From assembly GCF_003286085.1 (NCBI RefSeq), contig NW_020825422.1:109123-173122 (forward strand): DNA of 64,000 bases, in the 5' to 3' direction. Shown here piece after piece: positions 35,786-47,652 of this stretch; position 1 is the first letter of the stretch; each line of letters opens with the position of its first letter. Made by a program: the position numbers and the translations under genes. Under the pieces are notes generated by a model. It did not search any database. It saw only the letters and a list, made by a program, of their open reading frames with translations, and was not told where the DNA came from. The stretch comes from Drosophila persimilis (taxonomy: Eukaryota; Arthropoda; Insecta; Diptera; Drosophilidae).

Positions 35786-36323
35786 CGAGGGGGAACGTTG
35801 TGAAACGCCGCTAATATTAAACGACACGACAAAGAGTGCGTGCGAGAGAGACAGAAAATCAGTCTGAGCGTGACGTCGGGCGCTACGTAGCCAGTGCAAA
35901 TTGATTTGTTTCCTTTGGCTATAAAAATTATCTGATCTGATCCAGATTCAGCAATCTGATAGATATGGTCGTTATCTATGATTCTGCGTTTTTAGTTTTC
36001 TCAAATCTGCAATATTGTGGATGCAACAGATTTTCGTCTTTTGTGTGGGCGGAAGGAGGTGGGGTGAAATTTTGAGATAAAGGTTTTATAGTGAGATCTA
36101 ACAGAAGTGCGGATACCAAATTTGGTTACTCTAGCTTTAATAGTCTCTGAGATTTGTGAATATCCCCAGATTTGCATCCTTTGCGTGGGCGGAAGGGGGT
36201 GTGTCGAAATTTTGAAACAAAATCGTCTCGGTCCGATATATTAGGAGTGTGGACACCAAATTTGGTTGCTCTAGCTTTTATAGTCTCTGAGATCTAGGCG
36301 CTAATGTTTTACTCTAAGAAAAC
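35786..36323 (-). mobile_element. D15: D element lacking the 3' hairpin
   Basis: Same deletion as D7, ending at CTCTAAGAAAA, also nearly as in D7. Confidence 0.8.
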
Positions 36324-36415
36324 CCTCCTGGCTATAATAATAATACGATCCAATTCAGATTCTGCAGTCTAATAGATATGGTCATTCTCTACGATTCTGC
36401 GTTTTTGGTTTTATA
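36324..36415 (-). mobile_element. D16: D element fragment
   Basis: ~90-bp internal D piece (GGCTATAATAATAATACG ...) between D15 and LINE N4. Confidence 0.7.
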
Positions 36416-37092
36416 GTGCCATCTGTTTTAATGCTGATGACTAAGGCCAGATGGTGGGAGTCCAGATCCCAGCTCTGACTTATTGTTTCTCGAGAATCCG
36501 GAATACCATGATGTACTGCGAAGTCTATGCAGGACGGCGTGTGATTGAGTGCATATGGGTCCCTGGTTGGTGATCCAGTTGCAAGGATCTTAGCGCCAGT
36601 AGCAGAGATGGCTTCCGCTAGCTCTCGCCCCCTAGGGGAATTGTAAGTGTCTCCCCACAGCCAGTGTCGGGCATTCCAGTCACCACCAACCAAATACCTT
36701 TGCCCGCAAGCACGGAGTGCATCGATGTAATGTCTTTCCTCAATCCTGACTCTGGGAGGGCAGTAAATGGCGCTGAACTCCACATCGCCCAGTCCTGTGG
36801 CTACTTTTACTGCTGACATTTGCATGCTGCGTGTCTCAATGACCCTTTGTGGAAAATGACGAAGCGAAGTCTTAACTAAAACCGCAACTCCACCAACGCT
36901 ATTATTATTCCGCGATGGCTTGAAGGCTGGATAGAAGGCATATCCATGTATTTTAACAGCTGCCCCTCTTTTAATTCTGATCTCCGTCAAAAGAAGAATG
37001 TCAACGCTATTCTTGTGCGCGAAGAGCTCAACCTCTTTTGCTTTCCGTGAAATGCCGTTAGCATTCCAGATGAGAACCTTTAGTGGGTTCAT
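36382..37092 (-). pseudogene. N4 endonuclease domain
   Basis: 236 codons with all catalytic motifs of N1 except that DLDSDHLA reads DLDSHHLA: the Asp next to the catalytic His is replaced, likely inactivating. Confidence 0.8.
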
Positions 37093-37745
37093 TGAGATGC
37101 TGAAACGTTGTTCTGGAGCTGAAGATTAGATCCAGCCCATTGCTTAATCGTGTTGGCCAATTCAAAAACCATTTTTTCAAGTTTTTCAAGGCGTTGATTG
37201 GCTTGACTATTATGCTGCTGCTGTTCTTGCTGCTGTTGCAGTAGCCACATAAGAAACTGCTGCTGCTGCTGCTGTTGGAGCTGTTGTTGCCATTGTTGAA
37301 ATTGTGTCTGCTGTTGTTGTAGCAGTGCCTGAACTTCATATGAATTCTGTTGCTGGTTATTCAATCCTTGTGGCTGATGCGCTTGTAGACTATGAAAACG
37401 ACGTTGAGCAGGTGTAGCAGGTATTGCATTTGAATTACCATTTGCTACGGCAGCATAGGAGGGTCCTGTATTACTTCTAGTGCCTACCAAAGGTTGGTGC
37501 TGAGCAATATTTCGTTGGTGCTGCTGTATTGTTGGTCTATTAGCCCCCTTTTTGTGACTAGACTGCAAGGTAGGAAACTGTTGCTGGTCTCCAGGAAGTG
37601 TGGTAGAGTAAGCATATGCCACTTGATTATTTAATTGCCTTCTTTGCGGAGCCCATTGATCGGCGTAGAAACTCCTGATACCATTGGCATCCTTTATAAC
37701 TGGCCATATGGCTTCCAGAGCAGTGAATGCAGGTTGGCTGTGCAT
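37089..37745 (-). pseudogene. N4 gag, Gln-rich part
   Basis: Same Gln-rich C terminus. A ~28-bp deletion at about 37634 (compare 17700-17730) puts it out of frame with the knuckle segment. Confidence 0.8.
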
Positions 37746-37881
37746 CTAGGGGGCGTGTGCATTGTGAGGTTTGGTGATTTTCACCGCATCTGGCACAGTT
37801 GTGATGTCTGCGGCAGTATTTGGCTGTGTGGCCGAAATCCTGGCATCGACGACATTGAGCAATCTCTGTGGATTTTCGCAT
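37627..37881 (-). pseudogene. N4 gag, zinc-knuckle part
   Basis: Three Cys/His knuckles in a row: CRRCQDFGHTAKYC, CARCGENHQTSQC and CIHCSGSHMASYKGC, as in Jockey-clade gag proteins. This is the only place in the window where this part of the LINE survives. Upstream ~130 bp (to 38010) continue gag sequence (RPFAAKK). Confidence 0.8.
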
Positions 37882-38010
37882 CCTTTCAATCCTTATTTTT
37901 TGGCGGCAAAGGGTCTTGACTTGGTAAATTTCGTTAATTTTTGCACAAGGCTTAATATTATTGAAAAAATATTAAGTTTTTCGTCCTTGTTAGTCCTTGA
38001 GCTTGGATCT

Positions 38011-40052
38011 GTTGGATTTTGTTGGGGAGTGTACGGGGCAGTATGCTGGAGTTCCATCCCTAGTCTTTTGCAGAATCCTTTGAACGATCGGCTGGTAAAC
38101 TGTGCCCCATTGTCGCAAACGAAGGTACGAGGGGTACCAAAGCGGCTTAGGATTCTTTCTCGGAATGATCTTTCCAGGTGTGGCGTAGTTGCCTTGCGTA
38201 GAGGCACCAGTTCGACCCACTTACTAAATGCGTCGAAGAAAACCAGGAGGACGGTGTTTCCATGTTTGGAGCGGGGCAACGGCCCAACAAAGTCGGCGCA
38301 TAACACGCTGAAGGGTTCGTCAACTTGTCTGGTGAACATTTTCCCCGCCGGTTTGAACTGGCTCACCTTGTATTTTTGGCACACTACGCATTGGCGAACG
38401 TATCTGGCGACTTCTCGGAACAGGCCTGGCCAGTAGTACTTTTGGGCGACTCGTGTGCTTGTTTTTCGGATTCCTAGATGTCCGGCCGTCGGGTGGTCAT
38501 GGCATTCTTTTAGTACGCGTCGTCTATGTTCTGCAGCGACGCAGAGTTTCCATGGGGTGGAGTCTTCCTCTTCGGGCACGGTGTGCAGGCGCCGATACAG
38601 TTGTCCACTCTCGCTTCGGTAGTCTTCATATTTGCCCGGCTGCTGCCTGATTCTCGCCAACATTTTCCTGATCCACTTGCACTGTGACTCCTCCTCCAGA
38701 GCTTGATGTAGTAACTCCAATGGTTGGCGGGAAAGTGCATCTGCTACCACGTTCTGCTTCCCTCGGCGATAGTGAATATCGAATTGATACTGCTGCAGCT
38801 CTAAAGCCCAACGTGCTATCCGTCCAGTGGGGTTGTCGATCGAGTTGATACTTTTGAGGGCGAGATGGTCCGTGATCACGTCAAATCCGTATCCTTCCAA
38901 GTAACAGCGCAGCTTGCGGATTGCCCACACTATTGCCAAGCATTCCTTCTCAGTAACGGAGTAGTTCTCCTCGGCTTTGGACAAGCGTCGACTCGCGTAG
39001 GCTATTACTCGTTTCTCGTCCCTTATCTTTTGTGTAAGGACGGCTCCTAATCCTTGTTCGCTAGCGTCGGTTTGCAATGAGAATTTTTCAGAAAAATCAG
39101 GGCAGGCGAGGACCGGCGCTTCAGTTAACCTGATCTTCAACTCCTCGAAGGCTTTTTCCTGTTCTTCCGACCATTTCCATTGCCGATCTTTCCTTAACAA
39201 CGCAGTCATGGGTTCTACTATTTCGGAAAAGTTGGGTACAAACCGCCGGTACCAGGAGGCCATACCGATGCATCGGCGAAGTTCCTTGACACCTGCCGGG
39301 GGTTTCAGGTTGCGCACTGCGGCGATCTTGTCAGGATCCGTGTGTATGCCGTTCCCGCTGATGACGTGTCCTAAATATTTCAGTCTGCGTTTGAAGAAGC
39401 TGCATTTGTCCTTGTTGAGTCGAAGATTAGCCTTGCGCAGCCGCTGTAGAACTATCCCAAGATGCCGCATGTGGGCCTCCACGGTGTGCCCGATGACGAT
39501 AATGTCATCAAGATAGGCGAATGCGTGTGGTTCCATGTCAGGGCCAATCACGCTATCCAGTGCTCGCTGGAAGGTCGCGCCGGCGGAGTGAAGGCCAAAA
39601 GGCATCACCTTCCAGTGAAACAATCCGCGGCCCGGCACGGTGAACGCCGTGCACTCGCGGCTGGTTGGGGCAAGCGGAATTTGCCAGTAGCCGCTCTTCA
39701 GGTCCAGGGTCGATATGTACCTGGCATCTCTCAGCTGTTCCAATATGTGTTGAATCCTGGGGAGGGGATACGCGTCGGGGATTGATCGCGCGTTCAACTG
39801 TCGGAAGTCTATGCACATCCTGATGTCACCCGTTTTCTTGCCCACGAGGACAATTGGGGCGCTATGTGGACTCTTCGAAGGTTCAATCTGCCCTTCCTTA
39901 AGCAGTTCGTCGACCTGACGGCTTGCATAGCGGGGTTTTTTGGATAATAACGTTGTTTTATAGGCTTGTTGTCGCGCATCACGATGGTGTGTTCTGCAAT
40001 GGGGGACACTCCGCTGAGGCCGTCGAATTGTTTCAGTTCCTGTTGCAACCAT
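38011..40052 (-). pseudogene. K pol: reverse transcriptase, RNase H, integrase
   Basis: 719-codon frame, of which the last ~39 codons are LINE-derived. RT: CIDFRQLN at about 80, PFGLHSAGATFQR at 151, catalytic YLDD at 180-183. RNase H: QTDASEQGLGAVL from 327, then the E and D motifs (TEKECLA, ITDHLAL). Integrase zinc finger H520, H525, C555, C558; catalytic D587 and D647. The catalytic Glu would follow TPQQNPT and is lost at the LINE junction. At the other end a frameshift near 39925 separates RT from its N terminus (KQRYYPKNPAMQ lies in another frame). Confidence 0.9.
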
Positions 40053-40477
40053 TCGGTGATCCAGGGTTCCAGGGGTTCGTCGTCTTCGGGCTCGAATCCA
40101 GGGGTCAAAACGTCGGGCAATTGGGATATACTCACGGTGGCCACTGTTGCTCCTTGTGTCCGTTGCCGTTCCCTGGTGCGCCTACGGCGGGGCCCGTTGT
40201 CGCCGATGCCGGGTTCGAATCGCACTCGTTTCTTGGATCGCTGCTGTACCTCGTGTACCCGGAAGGGGTTTTTCAGCATGGCTCTGTGGTCGAGGCCGGG
40301 GAGCGCCGATGTCCATCCGGGTTGGTATCCTGCCGGGGTCGAGACCTCGTCCGAATTCCTAGAATTCCTTGAAGGAACGGCCACGCACGTCTCGTTCGGT
40401 ACGTCGTCCCTCGCAAGTTTTTCCCACCTCACCATCATGGATCCCAGGGGATCGGCCACGCGCTCCTCGTTCGGCAC
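39925..40477 (-). pseudogene. K pol: region between protease and RT
   Basis: Frame 39809-40477 carries the linker and the start of RT (DNKPIKQRYYPKNPAMQ), which should continue into the RT frame but is shifted. No enzyme motif of its own. Confidence 0.7.
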
Positions 40478-41035
40478 GTCGTTCCTCGTCGGTTCTTGAT
40501 GCTGGGGACCCGGTCTCGGCCGAGATTCGTAGGTTGATCCAGGCGGGATGTGGATCCTATGTCTTGAGTACTGGTATCATGGCTGTGTTTAAATTTCAGG
40601 CGCAAGGGGACTCCTCCACACTGCAGGGTCGCTTCTATTCCGCATAGGAAATCCATCCCGAGGAGGACGTGATCCAGCACGTCTTTCATTACTAGCACCG
40701 GCATCTTTACTTGTTGATCTCCTAGTCGTATGTCTGCCATCAGCGCCTGAGTCAATTCCCGAAGGGACCCATCCGCCAATCTGATCGTCGTTCGTACCAT
40801 CGCTCTGTCCGTTGTCCAGCTCCAGGGCTTTGCGTTCGCTAACGAAGCTCCGTGTGGCGCCTGTGTCCAGAGTAGCGAGTAGGTCCTCTCCTTCCATGGT
40901 TACTTGCGCGCGAATTCGTCCTCTCTCCAGCCGCAGGGTTCCCTTTACTGCCTCGGGGTGGGAGTGGCGGTCTTCGCCCGGTCCCCTGCCGAGTGAAGCG
41001 CCTGTCCGTTTCCCGACGAATTCCTGCGACAGCAT
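40435..41035 (-). pseudogene. K protease, frameshifted
   Basis: The active-site motif LLATLDTGATRSFVSE is in one frame (40589-41035) and the flap/C-terminal part (HVLLGMDFL) in another (40435-40800), so the retropepsin is split by a frameshift near 40800. Confidence 0.8.
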
Positions 41036-42294
41036 TCGATGGTGCGTAGCCCGCGACGGCCGCAGTCCCAGCAGTATAAGACTTGGGGCTGTTTACACTC
41101 CCTGGAAAAGTGTCCGGACCCGCCGCAGTTCCTACAAGCATGCTGCACGTCGATTATGGTGTCGGCGTCTTGGAGGATGGTTCCATTCCTGACATCCGGC
41201 TGCTGCGAGTCCGTCGACCAATCCCTCACCTGGGTTCTATCGTGCCGGAGATCCTGTGTCCTCGCAGCCGCGTGATTCCTTGGTCCTCGTTGACCAGCCG
41301 TTGGCCCTAAAGTTTCCCGGGGATGGGTGTCTCGTGCTTGGTTCGCGTAGCCCGTGAGCTCCGACGGTCCCTTGTTACGCGTCACCTCGAAGTTCACAAC
41401 CAGTTGTGTTAATTCGGTGAGAGAATCAAAATCTTTTCGCCTCGTAAACAACTGGTATTCCGGGAGCATGTTATCGTATATCCTTTCCAATTCCTGAGCC
41501 TCGGTGTATCCCGCGCGCTGCATCATTAGTCGAATGTCCACGAGGTACGTTTTAAACGCTTCTTTTGGTCGTTGAAAATGGGTTCGGATCTCGTCCTCTA
41601 GCCGTTGAAAGTACCGGGGAGGCAAAAAAAACTCTGAAAACTCTTTGCGAAAGGTCTCCCATGGTTCTCCACTAAGGCGGCTCGTTCGAAACCAACTCTC
41701 GGCCCGACCGGTCAACAACACGAGGATTCCTTGTGATAAGTGTCGTAGATCTATCTTATAAGTGGCTGCCCTCTCTTGCACGTGCTCAAGGAAACTTAAC
41801 GGATCGCCGGACCCATCAAACACGATTCCCCAGCGGACCATTTTCTCGGTGATCGCAGCGTTAAAATGCTCCTCGTTCCAGGTGGACCCCTTCGTTGATG
41901 GGTCCTTGCTACCGTGCAGGTTTCTCTGCGCGGCACCGACGTCGATGCCATGGAGTAGGCTCTCTGCCGGCACAGCGGATCCCGACGCCACGATACTACG
42001 GCTACTGGCGGGTACGACATCATACGCAGCCGGGGGATGGGGTTGTAGGCTAAGAGGCGCGAGTGTAGAAGGGCGGGGAGAAAGTGGTTTAACCTCTGGA
42101 GTCACGGCGACTCCGTACTGGGCCTCCAATTCCTCCAACCGAGAGCGCGCCGTACTTGGTAAATCGGCCGAGTTTGCGAAGGTCGCGAGTCGACGTCTCA
42201 ACTCTTCGACAGTTCCAGCGCTGTCTAACCCAAGCTCCGCGGCAATCATCTCCAACTCGTTCTTGCGCCTGACCGAAATCCACTTGACTCCCAT
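40945..42294 (-). pseudogene. K gag
   Basis: 449 codons from MGVKWISVRRKNELE. The N-terminal part has a SAP-like helix (LDSAGTVEELRRRLATF); the capsid region includes WFRTSRLSGEPWETFRKEF. Two zinc knuckles near the end: CRNCGGSGHFSREC, and CWDCGRRG... in which the frame shifts (ECC) before the knuckle completes. Apart from that end the frame is open. Confidence 0.85.
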
Positions 42295-43489
42295 GTTGAG
42301 TTGGTCCGGGTCACTGTTGCTGCACGTGGTCTACGATCAAATGTCTGGGGCGTCGCCCGAGGAATCGAAAAACGTAGCTAAGGACGCGGCGAAAGACGGG
42401 GCTCTGAATCCTTAAACGGCGAGGACGCGTGCGAGGCTATTCGGTGGTGAATTACCGGTGGGCCGTCTTGGTCGGGGACCTGGACACGGGGGCTGGCAAT
42501 TAACACGCGCTTGTTCAGGGGTACTTTAGTCGTTGGTTTCTGCAGGATTGTTCCGGTTAGAATCCGTTGATTCGTGTTCAGTTTCGGGGGGAGCGCGAGG
42601 TGGACAGAAGACGCGGATCGCTGTCTTTCGCACGTTGTATGCTGCGGGATAGGGACCACTGTATTTTGCGCGTTGTGTACTGATCGAAGGCAGGGGATCA
42701 CTCTGTTTCACACGTTGTATGTTGACCGAATGCTGAGGATGACTCTCCCTTGCGTTGTATACAACCCGGCTTATATTGGGTCTGGCTGAACGGCCGAGCC
42801 TCTGCCGACGTCGACGTCTCGGAATCGGCCGAGAACACCCCGCGAGAGAGCCGCGGGCGAATGGTTAGGTAAATAGTCGAAGATCGGGGGGTGCGGGTAG
42901 TATGAGGAAGGGATAATTTCATGTATTATACTCGTGGGTCGTTCGGCACATGCCCGCCGCCGACGCCCAGAACTGTTCTCCGGTCTTCACCCCCTCTCTC
43001 CCCACTGAAATGTAACAGAGGTCTGGCTGCCCTTGGCTCTTTCCCCACTGTACCGGGCGCTATGATCCCGCATGGTTTTGCCTGAGTATAACGGGGGCCA
43101 CGGAATTTTCGTTCTGCTTTGCGTGCTGCTTCGTCGCTGGTGCTTCACTTGGATTTTTTTTTTTTTTTCTCTCTTTCTGCTGGACATGGGAAGGGCATCA
43201 CTATGCTTTGCTTGGCTGCGGGCTGTACTTTCATTCTGTCGTTTTCGTCTCTCATTTCCTCTTTCCCGTTCTCTCCTCTTCATTTGCCGACGGCTAACGG
43301 GGATTGTACAGCTTTTCAGCCACGCTTTGCTCGCTGCTGGCCTGTACCTTCGTATCGTATTTTCTTATTGATACCCTATAAATTTCTCCTCGGTTTGATG
43401 AGGCGCTACCTACGCGATCTACTTGTGGGTCTTTAGGCCACGAAGGGTGAAATCCCCCCCAGAAAACTATCGTTTGAATTGTCTCAACT
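42295..43489 (-). other. K 5' untranslated leader
   Basis: ~1.2 kb between primer site and gag. No open frame with recognisable homology; contains a T13 run (43145-43160 on +) and imperfect CTTTTCGCACG/TTGTATGCTG-type repeats around 42640-42760. Confidence 0.5.
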
Positions 43490-43507
43490 GTCCCTGCTCG
43501 GGCGCCA
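43490..43507 (-). promoter_or_regulatory. K primer binding site (tRNA-Lys type)
   Basis: On the minus strand TGGCGCCCGAGCAGGGAC, three bases after an LTR ending in TTTACA. It matches the 3' end of tRNA-Lys(UUU) at 17 of 18 positions (HIV-type site has AAC in place of AGC). This fixes the element's 5' LTR boundary. Confidence 0.85.
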
Positions 43508-43509
43508 TC

Positions 43510-44540
43510 TGTAAAGTAGTGATCCTAGGCTGGGGTCAGTCTCAGTCTGCCCATGGTCACCTACAGTTTATTTGTAAGTTGCTGAGACGTTGAGACTGGG
43601 GGGGAGGCGGGTCGTTGGCGCAGGGATCGCCGAGCCGCCGTCAACGACGGGGCCTTCGGGAGAAATTAGGGGGGGGGGGGGAAAGCGGGCGTTGGGCCGG
43701 GCGGCGCGAAACCCACCCGAGACGCTGCACTCCCCGACTTCAGCAGGGTAAAACCCCTGTTGCCAAGGTCGAGGTGGGCCGCGGGTCCGGGGAGGTGAAG
43801 GAAAAGGATAAGGGGGGGGGGCGCCTCTGCCGAAACGCGTACCACTTCTCACTCCAGCAGGGTAAAACCCTGTTGCCAGAGTCAGAGCGGGAGCGTAGTG
43901 ACCGAAAACAGTCAGGAAAACGGAAGGGGAGGGGGTGGAGAGATGACCGCAGTCGGTGGTCCGACCAGAGAAAACAAATGGAAGCCAAAGAGTTCTTAAT
44001 TATATGATCGAAGTTTTATTGGATTGATTCCCCTTGCACTCCCTTCTACTCCTACTACTACCTTGGCCATCGGCCAGCTCACCCACGGATCCGGCGCCTG
44101 TGTTCCTGCAGCTCGTCCATGCTTTTTCTTTCCTCTCTGGCGCGCGGCCGTTCAACACTTTTTCTTTATCTCTTCACTGTCCGCGACGTTCCGTCTTCCC
44201 TCGCTTCCAAAAATCGACTCCCTCTCTCGCCACGGTCGCTCGACGTTCTCCCCACGCCTAGCGCTCGTTTTCGGGCCAACGGGACTTTCTCGAAAGAGAT
44301 CCGCTCTGCTGCCGGCTGAGCATAGCTCTCTCTCCTCGCTGTCTTCTTTGCGGTTGTTCCGTGTGAGCTGGCCGTTTGGCGGGATTTCGGCTATGCAAAA
44401 CTTAACTAGCTTATTTACTACCATAGCATATGATTGTGACTAATACAAATCTCGCTCCATTGCGACTTACTATATTTTCAGGTTGTCTTATTAATCACTT
44501 AACTCTTGTTACTATGTGAGGCTCCCAGTATGGGTCCTCG
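43510..44540 (-). mobile_element. K 5' LTR
   Basis: On the minus strand it ends ...ACTACTTTACA just before the primer site. The 5' boundary is not visible directly; sequence changes to O7 at about 44540 (CGCTTTATTGGTAAAT), so the LTR is at most ~1.03 kb and may itself be truncated. It holds G10 (43671-43682) and two copies of an AGCAGGGTAAAACCC-type motif (43742, 43856). Confidence 0.6.
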
Positions 44541-45759
44541 CTTTATTGGTAAATATCACGCAAATGATATTAAACAATAAATCGTATCCAGCACTCCAAG
44601 TGTGGATCACGCTTTGGTTAGCAAGACCCCAAACTGTGATTTCAGCGGGGGTGTAATATTCGACGCTTATCGTGTCTTCTTGTATTTTAATTATCCACGG
44701 CTAACTCCCAAAATTACAGCCTAAAACTAGGCCGTAAAAAAATTCGAGTTGAAGATCTTGTGAGCTTTGATAAAGCTTATCAACAGCTGTTTTGCGACCA
44801 AGCGGCAACGCTTTGATATGCAATTTTTCTGCCGTGCACTATATTTTATTAAATATTGCTGTGTCTGGATCCTGTATAACAGAAGAAGACCATAGAAAGT
44901 GTGGGAAAACGTGGGTTGCTGTTTTTAGTAGGCTGGGCCTCTTTATTTCTCTCCTCGTGACCGTCAGAGTGACCGGCCGTGGAAAAAGAAGTCTTGTAGA
45001 GCTGACCCAGTTCTCTAAACCAAGGTCAAGCCAAAGTCAAAGCCTAGTGCAAGTGCCAAGTGCGGCTCAAAGTGATCATTTAATTTGAGTGGACGCGCCA
45101 GTTATATATCGTCAATACTGGGGCAGCCGTTCGACCATTTGGAAAACGAACGCCCACAGTTCAGTAAAATTTTTCGATCAGCGGTGTAATTCTGTTGAGG
45201 TAATTATCCACCCAGCTACAGAGACCCGTTGAAAAATTCCTGTTTTTTCCGCGTAGGATTAGCACCACTAGTATCTACGTATTACAACGCTGGTCTAGAA
45301 GTTACGGATTGGTTATTCCCGGACACGTGCCCGTACCACCGATTTAACCCCCATCTGAAAAGAATGAATGTGCGGTAACTATTCGTTGGTCTTCAACCAT
45401 AATCACGGTTTTATACATGCTCGTGCATTTATATATACCTACTACTAATCAGTTTTATAGATTTAAGATCATTATACCCTACCTCGCCCTTATGATATTC
45501 CTTCCCCAGTATATGCTGTATAGTAATACCCTATAAATGTAAGACAATATCGAATAGCAGGCTTATTTGAAGAGATCCTGACTGTTAATAGGTGGCCCTG
45601 AAGGATCATGGTAGGGTGGGCGTTCTCGCCAATGAGCGATACCGCAGCCGACAAAGATCTGACCGGTGATCTTCTTCGTTTACGTATCCATGCTGATCTG
45701 TCCCTTTGACCCCCTGTATCCCGTTTCCTAGTATCCTTTTCCTACTCGTACGCGATTTT
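44541..45759 (+). mobile_element. O7: LTR in + orientation, 3' end lost
   Basis: Starts with the last codons of the integrase fragment (TTTATTGGTAAATATC), then the polypurine-like tract and TGTAATATTCG at 44652. Stops at CGCGATTTTT where D17 begins, lacking ~85 bp of LTR. Inverted relative to all earlier O copies. Confidence 0.85.
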
Positions 45760-46410
45760 TATACCCGATACTCAAAATGAGTATTGGGGTATATTAGATT
45801 TGTGGTAAAAGTGGATGTGTGTAACGTCCAGAAGGAATCGTTTCCGACCCTATAAAGTATATATATTCTTGATCAGCATCAATAGCCGAGTCGATTGAGC
45901 CCTGTCTGTCTGTCCGTCCGTCCGTCTGTCCGTCTGTCCGTCTTTCCGTCCCCTTCAGCGCCTAATGCTCAAAGACTATAAGAGCTAGAGCAACGATGTT
46001 TTGGATCCAGACTTCTGTGATATGTCACTGCTCCAAAAGTATTTCAAAACATTGCCCCGCCCACTTCCGCCCCCCCAAAGGGTGAAAATCTGTGGCATCC
46101 ACAATTTCGACGATACGAGAAAACTAAAAACGCAAAATCGTAGAAGATGACTATATCTTCTAGAGTGCAAAATCTGAACCAGATTGTATAATTATTACAG
46201 CCAGAATCACGAAAACAATTTCACTCTTTCTCGCTCTGTCTCACTCTAACACACAGGTTTCATGGTCGGTTTTGCCAATTGCAAAATATGAGTTCAAGGA
46301 TCTCAAAACCCTTAAGAGCTAGAGCAAACAAATTTGGTATCCACACTCCTGTGATATCGGACCTTGACCGTTTTGCGTCAAAATTTCGCCACACCCCCTT
46401 CCGCCCACAC
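45760..46410 (+). mobile_element. D17: D element joined to G4
   Basis: Full 5' palindrome and GTCY tract; cut at CCGCCCACACA, the same junction to the G 5' flank as in D1/G1 and D20/G6. Mostly within the left arm of the inverted repeat. Confidence 0.85.
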
Positions 46411-46492
46411 ACAGGCAATCAGAATTGTTGAATAAAGCACGCACACATACTGTAAAGCCAGGCCGAGGCTGCTGGCCGAAATACCCTTCAGA

Positions 46493-47559
46493 ATGTCGAA
46501 TGCCAACCCCAATGACAACAACAACGAGCAGCCCCCAGCCGCCAAGAGGCAGCGATTGTCAGATGTTGCAAGTAAAGATGAAAGTACTTTGAATGAGATT
46601 TCGACTACTATGGACAGCAGTGAGGGTGAGGTCGGCGGGTCCTCGGGTGGTGGCGTCTCCGATCTTCGTGAGCGACTGCATAACATACTGGTGTGCGTTG
46701 TGTGCCGCGAGGTTCCACAACGCGTGCCTGCTGCCCCAGTTGTCGATCGCTCATTAGAAACTACGATCAGGAGCAGAATCTGGTGGTGCGCCAGACGCTC
46801 TGGGAGCTACCCATCAGCTGCCCCAGCTGCAATGACCAGTTCTCAGATAGGAAAGATCTCTCCAGACACTTGGAGTTCGTTTGTGAGGGGCGTGTGGTTT
46901 GCTGGAAGTACCACTGCGTGGGCTGTTCTTGGAAGGGCTCCTACAAGGACAGCGTCTCACATGATTCCGACTGTGGGTTTCCCCAGAAGCAGGGAAAGGA
47001 GATCCTAGATATTCTGCTGCATGTCGAAGACAGGGAGCTTGAGGCCCAAAAGCCCGTGTTGCAGCTCCATCGGGTGCTGAGTGCTAGCCGGGTGGAATTT
47101 TTCACCTTGAGAATGAAGTGGATACACCGCTCAGAGGGTTTACACCCACGGACCCTCGAGTCTGAGGTAAGGTTTTGGAGAACCAGAACTCGTCTGCAGC
47201 ATACCTCTGATGATCTCTTATCCCGATCCCCACAGACGATTCGTGCCTTTGAGGAGGATTGGGTGCTGCGTCTACGTCTGAAAAGAGCTGGGGAAAAAAT
47301 CACCGTCAGCGGCCAGCTATTGCTTTCGACTACCCCACGAGTGTCCCTCATGGTTGACCATTTGATCCAGATGCCGCAGAGTGTCTGCAGCGCCAAGCAG
47401 CTGCACGACATACGCCCGCGTATCTACCGCCATATTTTCGATTCAACCGGCAAGTGCGCAAAGCGCCAGGAGCTTCCCTTGGCGGGACCTCAGGCCCTGT
47501 ACCGGCTATTTGCCATGACCCGGATCCAGCTCCGTTTGTGGATGTTTTTGCATTATTGA
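46493..47559 (+). pseudogene. G4: CYHR1/ZTRAF1-like copy, RING deleted
   Basis: The native start is present with the full 5' UTR. An 88-bp deletion after GAGGTTCCACAA removes RING ligands 3-6 (the CSHGHIMCEDC part) and shifts frame: the start frame runs 171 codons to 47008 with unrelated sequence, while the CPSC-TRAF-C-terminal part (ACCPSCRSL to FLHY, 46714-47559) stays open in the other frame. The TRAF-type finger and C terminus are intact. Identical deletion in G6. Confidence 0.85.
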
Positions 47560-47652
47560 GCTGACGCTAAAAACCTTTAAATTGTGGTTTAAACCTTTAT
47601 TGGGCACATCTTTTGATTTGATTTTTAAATTCGTTGCTTTAGAGCTGCATTT

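Larger units (their letters stand above)
36416..38010 (-). mobile_element. N4: LINE fragment (gag and endonuclease)
   Basis: Contains the endonuclease (36382-37092; cut after ISIKTDGT, the tail codons come from D16), gag C terminus (37089-37745) and, further 5' than N1-N3, the zinc-knuckle part (37627-37881). Fused at about 38010 to element K. The same pieces as in N2/N3 but bounded differently. Confidence 0.85.
38011..44540 (-). mobile_element. K: GC-rich Ty3/Gypsy element, 3'-truncated
   Basis: In minus orientation: 5' LTR (44540-43510), primer binding site (43507-43490), leader, gag, protease, RT, RNase H and integrase up to TPQQNPT, where LINE N4 begins. Markedly richer in G+C than its surroundings, with high GC at third codon positions. 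Gag/pol carry several frameshifts. The missing 3' end means no second LTR. Lineage near Osvaldo/Ulysses is a tentative guess from the pol sequence and tRNA-Lys primer site. Confidence 0.85.

Noticed and set aside
37771-41310. Numerous + strand frames across element K
   Set aside because: High GC content lengthens antisense frames. The minus strand carries all gag and pol motifs.
43615-44443. + strand frames of 80-140 codons in the K LTR region
   Set aside because: Low-complexity G- and C-rich sequence inside an LTR with no motif.
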